From a virus: a stretch of 64,000 nt of DNA. Below, in pieces: positions 57,655 through 64,000 of this stretch. The stretch is taken from IMG/VR virus record IMGVR_UViG_3300049448_000340, positions 1 to 64,000 of that record; one strand, 5' to 3'. The stretch's first letter is position 1; each line of letters starts with the position of its first letter. Below the pieces are notes generated by a model, which was not told the origin of the DNA, did not search any database, and worked only from the letters and a program-made list of their open reading frames with translations. The translations under genes and the position numbers were made by a program.

Positions 57655-58925
57655 TACGGCCACCAGTCAACGATGAGATTTGCATCACCGGGCCTAAAGG
57701 GATTACCTCCGTATGCGTCGTTTGCTGCAGGGAAGATGTTACCTCCTCCAAGTCCCGTCGTACCGTCGCACCTGATCTCCATATGCATGGTCAACGGGCT
57801 GAGAGGGTTTATCTTGGCTGAAGGAATGTCAGTCCTACCTCTTGTGACCTCCAAGAACTGAGTTGTGTCGGTGATATCCATATCGATGTGGATTTCTATC
57901 GGAGGATCGATACAGTTGGTGAACACAACCCTCATATAGCAGGCTGTAATGTTGTAAGTGGTCACGATAAACTTTGTGAAGTAAGTCCTACAGGTGACTC
58001 GGAAGGACCCTGTATCGGGTACCTGTATATTACCTGAGACAACCGTGAATAGGTTGCTCGGGAACCCTGTATCAACATCAGGCCTCTGGAACTGCCAGCC
58101 GTTGGCTACATATGGAGCTCCGATGGCCGTGCCAAGATCTGGTGCGTATAGCCATACCTCTTGAGTTGGAGGAGGATCAGTTTGGGGCGTCGTGATAATC
58201 GGATCTTCATCCGGGATATGCTTTGGAAGGAAGATTGTACTCCCAGGTGGAGGAGGTGGGTCAGGCAAAGTACTCCTGAACTTCAAGGAAGGAACACGCC
58301 ACCAACCGTAGGCGAACTCCTCTAAGTCGAGCATATCCTCGATGAAGCGACAGTAGTAGAAGAACGAGAAGTCGGCTGTAATCTCGACTCCCGGTGCAGG
58401 AGGATTTACGAACTTAAGAGTACGGAGGTCTGTATCGATCCACCAGTTGTTTGGCTGTAAGACGATAACCCCGTTGAAGTACACGTTGAAGGTTTTGCCT
58501 ACCCGGACATCTGCAATGCCGATAGGCTCGACGATGGCGTAAGGAGCAAACCCCCAAGTCCTGCTTAGCACAAAATCCTTAACAACTCCGTCACCTGAGC
58601 CTATGAGCTGCCCGACGCGAGAGTTGTCGTCTGGGTCCTGGTAGATGAAGGTTCCGTATTGCCCGTTCAACAGAAGCCAGAACTCAGACAGAGTCTGCAT
58701 CTCTGTGTATCCCAGCACGTCTGAGAACGGAGAAGGATTTTTGCCCTCGTCCCTCAGGACCTCATACGTTAGTTCGAACTCCCACAGTGGATAGGGCATC
58801 TGATAGTTGGTCACCTCTCGCCCTGAAGGAGGTGAGCTCACTATCGAAGCGAACGTGGGCTTCTTGTGCACAGAGAAGCCTACATGGATCAGAGGCTCGG
58901 CCGGGAAGAGAGGGATATCGGTCAT
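57654..58925 (-). CDS. DUF2460 distal tail protein with C-terminal domain
   Basis: Residues 1-215 are a DUF2460 domain: PFSVHKK-type opening HVGFSVHKKPTFASI, YPLWEFELTYEVL, LNGQYGTFIYQDPDDN, ADFSFFYYCRFIED. A Pro-rich linker (PDPPPPPG, about 217-225) joins an extra beta-rich domain of about 200 residues with no recognised family. Two DUF2460 genes in tandem point to duplication and specialisation. Confidence 0.85.
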   Translation of the reverse strand: MTDIPLFPAEPLIHVGFSVHKKPTFASIVSSPPSGREVTNYQMPYPLWEFELTYEVLRDEGKNPSPFSDVLGYTEMQTLSEFWLLLNGQYGTFIYQDPDDNSRVGQLIGSGDGVVKDFVLSRTWGFAPYAIVEPIGIADVRVGKTFNVYFNGVIVLQPNNWWIDTDLRTLKFVNPPAPGVEITADFSFFYYCRFIEDMLDLEEFAYGWWRVPSLKFRSTLPDPPPPPGSTIFLPKHIPDEDPIITTPQTDPPPTQEVWLYAPDLGTAIGAPYVANGWQFQRPDVDTGFPSNLFTVVSGNIQVPDTGSFRVTCRTYFTKFIVTTYNITACYMRVVFTNCIDPPIEIHIDMDITDTTQFLEVTRGRTDIPSAKINPLSPLTMHMEIRCDGTTGLGGGNIFPAANDAYGGNPFRPGDANLIVDWWP

Positions 58926-58937
58926 GACTTCGGTCAG

Positions 58938-61900
58938 CTAGAAGCCTGCAGGCCTCCAGCCGTTCCGAGCGGCGTTTTCAGCCCAGCGCATCATGGAGTT
59001 GCTGTTCCTCCTCATCAATCCTTCAAAGGACGAGCGTGTCGCAAATGGATGGTACCCCGAGACATTGGCGTTGTAGTTCAAAGTGGTCGTGTTGCTACCT
59101 CCACCTCCACTTCTGTTACCTCCTGAGGCGGTGTTGTGGATCATGTTCTGTACGCCGTCAGAGAGATCTGCTGGTAGGACCATCTCCCTGGGATGGATGA
59201 CAGCTAGGGTACCTCCACGGCCGTCATCAACCTTCATGCCTCCGGCGGCTGAAGGGACGACCATACCTGCATAACCGAAGAGGCCTCCGATGAACGGGAT
59301 CGCCTTAAAGAGTGAACCGATACCCCCGAGAGCAGAACCGACTCCCGATGTAGCAGCCCCAGCAGCGTGGGCTTGTAGAGCTGCCTCGTCTGTTACAACA
59401 GCAGCAGTGTGACCAGTTTCAGCGGCCTGCCCTAGAACCTTCGCACCAGTCAGGGCCGTCTCAGTAGTAGCTGCGGTACCCTTGACTGCAACGCCAGTTG
59501 CCGTAACTGCTGTGTCCGTATTCTTGGTCGCCGTACCGAGTGTTGTTGCAGCCTGTTCGATGACCTTAGCACTCGCGAGTTTAGTGCTTCCCCCGAACAG
59601 CAGATCAAATCCGCTTGACAGGTTCTTGATAGCACTTGGTAGACCTGTAACCAGCGAGAGGGCTCCACCAAGTACTCGCATCCTGGGGCTCACCAGCGCC
59701 AAACCGCCTGCTAAGGCTGACAGCCCTGAGCCCACTCGGGTTAGAGCATCCCAGGTACTACCTGTGCTTGTGCTTGTTGAACTCGACGATGAGGTACCAC
59801 CGGAGCCTGTGGTACTGGGCGTCCCGGTGTCCTTGTTACCCCCGCCCGTCCCAGTGCCTGTACCTTTGGACTCGATGGTAGTCGTCAGCTTTGTCAGAGC
59901 TTGGGTGTTCTTGCTGATTTCTGAAGCCGACGATTGGGTCGAGCGGCTGTCTTCGGTTGTTGCAGTCGTACCCTTCTGGGCTTCTGCTGTATTGCTTCTG
60001 GTTACGTTAGCATCGTCCGACATAGCCGTTTTGGCTTGAGTCGTCTCTGTCGAGAGACCCTTAACGGCTGTGCTGTTCTCGTTGACTGCTTGCTTGAGGG
60101 CCGCTGCATCAGGGTCGCTGCCTCCTCCACTGCCCCTTCCTGACCATCTGCCTCCTCGGGCTTCAACAGGCTCGATATGCCAGGGCTCTTTCTTCTCGCT
60201 CCAGTTCTCAAGCGGAGCCCACAAGCCTTGCTTGGCTAAGAAAGGCCGCATCCTCTCGAGTTCTGCCTGCGACAGCTGCTCTCCGCCAGCACCTCTCAGG
60301 TCGTTGGCTAGGCCAAGCTGCTCAACCTGGTCTCCGTACCCATGTAGTGAACCGCCGGGCTTGGCGTGTCCGATGCCTGCAACCTGTTGAGATACAGGTC
60401 GGAAGAGACTCCCCTTTGAGACATCCATGCCGGACGACCGAGCATCAGCCAAGGCTGCATCAAGCCGAGTATGGAAGTCCTGAGCCAGCTCTGGGCTGTC
60501 TCTGCCGACAGTTGGAGATGGTACATTAACTGAAGACGGTCCCGTGATATTGAAGGTACTGGTACCACGGAGTGTAGGTGAGGTTAGATCGCGCTCGCCT
60601 GAGGCACCACCACGGAGCTCAGCGGGAGTCGGGCCAGCTCCTCCAGGACCTCCCCTCGAGATCTGGGCACCAGCTCCGATACTCTTAGCCTGATCGATCT
60701 TGGTGGTCAGGTCTTTGATCGCTTGGGTGTTCAGCTCAACGTAGTTGCCGGACTTCTTGGTGACCTCAGTCAGGTTCTGTTGTGCCGTCTTGAGGCTCTC
60801 GTCAGTCTTGCCCGGGCCTAGGCCGATAGCCTTGGTAACCCAGCTTGAAATAACCGAGCCGAGAGTGGTGTCTTTACCCGCTTCGGTCTCTACACCTAAC
60901 GACTTGGCAAGCTGCTGTCCCGCAAGCTGGCTCGCTATGGAGCCTCCGAGACCAACGACCCCTCTTATCAGGGCCTGTCTCAGCTGCTGGGCCGCTTGCA
61001 CCCGAGTCATTGTCCTGTCTAGGGCGCCCGTAATGACCTGCTCGATAGCTGACCCGACTTGATCGAACGATCGCTTGAACGCCTCCGCCATCTGCTTCGA
61101 CGATTTATCGGCAGCAGCGGCGATCTTGTCCTGCTCGGATGCTACTGCCCGAGCGTAATCAGCCTCCAGCTGTAATCGTTTAAGTTGGAACTCCTCCCTG
61201 ACGTCCTGCTTGAGGTTTTCGTTCGCGAGGATCGCGTCGTACTGGGCTGCTAGTTGGGTGTATAACTGAGCGGTATACTCAATCTGGTAACCTGCTGCCT
61301 GGGTCGCAGTGATTTTATGCTCACGAACCTGAGCTTCCATATTTCTACGGAATGTCTCAAGATACGCATTGTCGATACGGCTCTTCATCTCCGTTTGACG
61401 CATGGTCTCACGGATCTGATCGTCGACAGCTCGCTGAGCAGCGCGAGCCATCTCAGTTTGGACTTCAGCCCACTGGTTACCGGTCTTACCGAACAGACGT
61501 GCCGCCTCGGAAGCCCACTCCTGGTAGATCTGCCGAATCTGTGTCCAGTTCTTACTGGCTTCCTGGAGCTTCTGACGCTCTGCAGCAGCGAAGCGTTGGT
61601 AGTTCTGTTCGGCTATCTGATTGGCAAGGGCTGACTGCTTCGACTGCTCTGCACTGTACCTTTCAGGCTGACTTGCATCCTCTCCTCTGGCACGCATTCC
61701 GGAGAGGATCTCTCTCTGAAGGCGCATCTGAGTATTGAGGTCGCTGGCAGCTTCGATCTGCTTGCGATGCTGAAGCTCGACGAAAAGGTTGAACTGCTGA
61801 TCAGCTGCTGCTCTAGCTGCGTCCGTCTCCCGATTGAAGCCCTCAAGGGCTTGGGTGGTGTGCTCTCCCCAATATTCGGCATTATAGGCAGCCTGCCTAC

Positions 61901-63296
61901 GGCGGATCTCAGCAATCTTTGTCTGATTGTTCTCAGCCGCCCGAACTTCTTCTTCGAAGCCTAACTGGGCCCGCTTAAAGGTATCCTGTTCGTCTTTGCC
62001 CTTGATAGTTGAGCTCTCGACTGTCAGGTTCCTGATAGTCCTGGTGATATCTGCCAGGTTCTTGGAGATCTCGAGTCGCTTACCTTCTGAGGCGGTGGTC
62101 CCCTCTGTGAGGCCCTGCATCTCCTTCTCGAGCTCAGCCCGACGCTCGGATAGGACCGTTATGGCTCGAAGGATATCGGCTTGCTTGGATAGCTCAGGAG
62201 AACCCTGGACAACAGCAGCCCCCGCAGCCCTCTGCAGAGGTGACTCTGCCGGAGCCATATCGTTCGGGTTAGGCTTAAGCTTCGAAACATCCAGTCCGCC
62301 TAGTACATCTAAGCCTGGAGGGGGAGCCATCCCCTGCATACCGCTTACCAGGTTTAGGTACGCCTGCAACTGGACTGTAGTGTCGCGTACGCTCTCTCCT
62401 GCTTTGCCAAACCGGTCATCAAGAGCTTGGAGGATGACTGCTAGCCCTGCAGACTCTTCGCCACTTTTGTTTAGCCGCGAAGCCAGGTTTGCAAGCTCGG
62501 GGCTTATGGCTTTGATGTCTTCGGCGCCCTTCAAGAACGATGAAGATGTTGTCCCGAACATCTTCTCGAACTTTTCAGTGCCGGCAGACAGACTCATATT
62601 GTTGATCGACGCGAAGGCCTGAACCAAGTTCATGATCTTCGGTCGTTGGGCATTCGCTGCATCGCCGATCTTGTCGACGTATTGCATCACCTCGCGAGCA
62701 GAACCAGATGACTGGTTGAATCGGCTTGTGAAAGTATCGCGCCATCCTTCAACATCGGACTTGGATACATTCAGTCCTTGTCCGAGAAGGAGTAGATTGT
62801 TGTAGGTGTCTCTGACTGCAGCGGAGCCCTGATAGGCTTCGTAGGCGAAGTAAGCAGTCGCTGCAGCAGCGGCTAGTGCTGCACCTCCGGCAACAGCAAA
62901 GCCTCCGGACATCATTCCGGTAAGGGCGTTGACTGCGGTACCTAGACCTCCCATCCTCTCCGTCATGACCACGAGAGAGCCTGGGATGCGGCTGAAGTTG
63001 CCGGTCATCATCTCATGACCGAGCACGATTATTTCACGTATCGCCCCCGAAGTGGCGAACGTGAACTGGTTCATAGGACCAGCTGGTGGTACTATATTGA
63101 GGGTTGCGTTACCTGCAGCAGCGGCTGCATTACCCATCTGGGTGAACGCATTGGCAGCCGCGTTGGCTGCATTGGCGGCTTGGTTGGTAGCGTTGGTGAA
63201 CTGCTGGGTATAGGCAGCGCCTTGCTGCATCCCCTGGTTGAATTGACCAAGAGTCGCAGTGACGTTTACATTAATCCCGCCGCCACCACCAAGCAT
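58938..63296 (-). CDS. Tape measure protein with embedded peptidase-like domain
   Basis: 1,452 residues, Ala/Gln-rich coiled-coil regions (360-690), hydrophobic patches near residues 130-160 and 1240-1300, and a Gly/Ser/Thr linker (1060-1180). At about 955-1045 lies a segment like M15 peptidases: SLFRPVSQQ, GGSLHGYGDQVE and EPWHIE. The usual metal-binding Asp of SxHxxGxAxD is Glu here and Ala is Gln, so activity is uncertain. The protein sets tail length. Directly downstream of the tail chaperone genes, as in other siphoviruses. Confidence 0.9.
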   Translation of the reverse strand: MLGGGGGINVNVTATLGQFNQGMQQGAAYTQQFTNATNQAANAANAAANAFTQMGNAAAAAGNATLNIVPPAGPMNQFTFATSGAIREIIVLGHEMMTGNFSRIPGSLVVMTERMGGLGTAVNALTGMMSGGFAVAGGAALAAAAATAYFAYEAYQGSAAVRDTYNNLLLLGQGLNVSKSDVEGWRDTFTSRFNQSSGSAREVMQYVDKIGDAANAQRPKIMNLVQAFASINNMSLSAGTEKFEKMFGTTSSSFLKGAEDIKAISPELANLASRLNKSGEESAGLAVILQALDDRFGKAGESVRDTTVQLQAYLNLVSGMQGMAPPPGLDVLGGLDVSKLKPNPNDMAPAESPLQRAAGAAVVQGSPELSKQADILRAITVLSERRAELEKEMQGLTEGTTASEGKRLEISKNLADITRTIRNLTVESSTIKGKDEQDTFKRAQLGFEEEVRAAENNQTKIAEIRRRQAAYNAEYWGEHTTQALEGFNRETDAARAAADQQFNLFVELQHRKQIEAASDLNTQMRLQREILSGMRARGEDASQPERYSAEQSKQSALANQIAEQNYQRFAAAERQKLQEASKNWTQIRQIYQEWASEAARLFGKTGNQWAEVQTEMARAAQRAVDDQIRETMRQTEMKSRIDNAYLETFRRNMEAQVREHKITATQAAGYQIEYTAQLYTQLAAQYDAILANENLKQDVREEFQLKRLQLEADYARAVASEQDKIAAAADKSSKQMAEAFKRSFDQVGSAIEQVITGALDRTMTRVQAAQQLRQALIRGVVGLGGSIASQLAGQQLAKSLGVETEAGKDTTLGSVISSWVTKAIGLGPGKTDESLKTAQQNLTEVTKKSGNYVELNTQAIKDLTTKIDQAKSIGAGAQISRGGPGGAGPTPAELRGGASGERDLTSPTLRGTSTFNITGPSSVNVPSPTVGRDSPELAQDFHTRLDAALADARSSGMDVSKGSLFRPVSQQVAGIGHAKPGGSLHGYGDQVEQLGLANDLRGAGGEQLSQAELERMRPFLAKQGLWAPLENWSEKKEPWHIEPVEARGGRWSGRGSGGGSDPDAAALKQAVNENSTAVKGLSTETTQAKTAMSDDANVTRSNTAEAQKGTTATTEDSRSTQSSASEISKNTQALTKLTTTIESKGTGTGTGGGNKDTGTPSTTGSGGTSSSSSTSTSTGSTWDALTRVGSGLSALAGGLALVSPRMRVLGGALSLVTGLPSAIKNLSSGFDLLFGGSTKLASAKVIEQAATTLGTATKNTDTAVTATGVAVKGTAATTETALTGAKVLGQAAETGHTAAVVTDEAALQAHAAGAATSGVGSALGGIGSLFKAIPFIGGLFGYAGMVVPSAAGGMKVDDGRGGTLAVIHPREMVLPADLSDGVQNMIHNTASGGNRSGGGGSNTTTLNYNANVSGYHPFATRSSFEGLMRRNSNSMMRWAENAARNGWRPAGF

Positions 63297-63314
63297 CTCA
63301 CTACCTCGTCGATC

Positions 63315-63710
63315 TTAGCCTACGTACTCGCCGTTAGGTTGGTTCTTGAGCCATTCGCCTATACGAATGACATTCGTGTAAGGATCGTCTGCTTCAGTTA
63401 GCGCAGGAGAACCTCCCTGCATGTTCTGCTTAAGCTTGGCTTGAAGGTTTGTAGCTGCCTCCTGTTTATCCGGGTCCCAACTGAAGTACCCAACAGCCCA
63501 CTGGCGAAGTGAAGGTCGCCTCTTCCACTCCGCCAGCAAAGCCTTATATCTTCTGTAGGACCATCTCCTGTTGATGCGATCCCAGGATCCTCCCTCGACG
63601 CCTTCAGAGACGAGTCGGGCGATTATTGCATCAAAGTCGGGGAGTCCGTCTCCATCAGGAACTCCTCCAGGGTCAGGTGCCCGTTGGACGGAGTCTGTGA
63701 TGCTTTTCCC
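63315..63710 (-). CDS. Tail assembly chaperone, frameshift-added domain
   Basis: Read in the -1 frame relative to the ORF at 63623. Frameshifting at 63704-63710 would fuse the upstream chaperone to about 130 extra residues starting SITDSVQRAP. The added part contains YRRYKALLAEWKRRPSLRQW and ends near the tape measure gene. This is the T domain of a G/GT-type chaperone pair. A separate start within this frame is not evident. Confidence 0.75.
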   Translation of the reverse strand, partial: GKSITDSVQRAPDPGGVPDGDGLPDFDAIIARLVSEGVEGGSWDRINRRWSYRRYKALLAEWKRRPSLRQWAVGYFSWDPDKQEAATNLQAKLKQNMQGGSPALTEADDPYTNVIRIGEWLKNQPNGEYVG

Positions 63711-64000
63711 TCGCCGCTGAAGGAGGGATTCGACCCAGCCGATTCCGCCTCCCCGTTTGAACCCGAGGAGGCCTCGGCTTCCCCCGGCGAGGGCTCCGAC
63801 TCCGGCAGCTTGGGTGCCCATTCCTCCTCCGTCAGGAGGGAGGACTTGATCATTAGGGCACCATAGGAGGCCGTCAGCATTCGCCATTGACTCGTCTTTA
63901 AGTCCTTGCACAGCTCGGCATGCTTACGGTCCATCGCATCAGCCTGGGTACCCTCGGAGGCGAGGGCTCTCTCGGCTACCTCCTCGTCGGACGTGAGGAT
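63623..64000 (-). CDS. Tail assembly chaperone (G-like), partial
   Basis: The frame is open to the right end of the window, so the N-terminus is missing. The visible part has a helix LCKDLKTSQWRMLTASYGAL, a Ser/Glu/Gly-rich stretch and ends LTLEEFLMETDSPTLMQ. Its position before the tape measure gene and the overlapping -1 frame fit the G protein, which binds the tape measure protein during tail assembly. Confidence 0.75.
   Translation of the reverse strand: MLTSDEEVAERALASEGTQADAMDRKHAELCKDLKTSQWRMLTASYGALMIKSSLLTEEEWAPKLPESEPSPGEAEASSGSNGEAESAGSNPSFSGEGKASQTPSNGHLTLEEFLMETDSPTLMQ
63704..63710 (-). promoter_or_regulatory. Slippery site for -1 frameshifting (GGGAAAA)
   Basis: On the minus strand the codons GAG GGA AAA form G GGA AAA, the X XXY YYZ slippery heptamer in the correct frame. 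A slip to GGG AAA enters the 63315 frame. The upstream frame would otherwise end 27 codons later. Confidence 0.8.

Noticed and set aside
58938-63296. Large plus-strand ORFs opposite the tape measure gene
   Set aside because: They are antisense shadows of a well-supported coding region and show no motifs.
1-64000. tRNA genes and CRISPR arrays
   Set aside because: No cloverleaf or regular spacer-repeat pattern was found in the intergenic gaps; the gaps hold promoters, hairpins or leaders.

Overview
The window is part of a tailed-phage genome with a long, non-contractile (siphovirus-type) tail. It is densely packed, with small genes joined by ATGA/TAATG overlaps. It carries a phage replication and nucleotide-metabolism set and a tail module ending in a tape measure protein and a frameshifted tail-chaperone pair. 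The tail-tip genes (two DUF2460 proteins, DUF2163, NlpC/P60, Phage-tail_3) have the order seen in gene transfer agents and phages of proteobacteria. With the secreted and lipoprotein-like products this suggests a Gram-negative, perhaps alphaproteobacterial, host; the host is inference. No terminase, portal, capsid, integrase, tRNA or CRISPR array is visible. The remaining structural genes probably lie to the right, on the minus strand.

Layout. From 1 to 49,645 every gene is on the plus strand. Positions 44-14,199 hold many small proteins, mostly of unknown function: an HNH nuclease, a RadA/KaiC-like ATPase with a C-terminal membrane helix, a phosphoribosyltransferase, NYN and SWIM domain proteins and a secreted protein. 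Positions 14,242-19,850 hold a primase/helicase, a dCTP-deaminase-like protein, a deoxyribosyltransferase-like protein, a possible Acb2/Tad1-type signal-binding protein and a HAD phosphatase. Positions 19,996-25,409 hold two promoter-proximal genes, a 500-base gene-free region rich in inverted repeats, a RuvC-like resolvase, a MazZ-like diphosphohydrolase and an HNH/AP2-type nuclease. Positions 25,524-34,855 hold a DUF6745-like protein, DNA ligase, Fic protein, SNF2-type helicase, Cas4/RecB-type nuclease, Sak4-like ATPase and a DUF669-like ssDNA-binding protein. Positions 35,095-49,645 hold the preQ0 pathway (QueC, QueD, QueE, FolE), ThyX, a B12-dependent ribonucleotide reductase, a DpdA-like DNA guanine transglycosylase and a DNA polymerase I with a fused uracil-DNA-glycosylase domain. 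From 49,658 to the right end all genes are on the minus strand and form the tail module.

How the genes work together. NrdJ, ThyX, the deaminase-like protein and the ribosyl/phosphatase enzymes supply dNTPs. Primase/helicase, PolA, ssDNA-binding protein, ligase, RuvC, Sak4 and the RecB-type nuclease replicate and recombine DNA. FolE-QueD-QueE-QueC make preQ0, which the DpdA-like enzyme would place in DNA as a 7-deazaguanine to evade restriction.

Regulation. Seven AT-rich intergenic promoters share an 18-base spacer and a TATAAT box; several also share a spacer motif of TCC, a few bases, then GGA. Hairpins overlap several stop codons. The most unusual non-coding features are the inverted-repeat-rich region at 20,542-21,041, the folded leader before the queC operon, and two copies of a short structured repeat.
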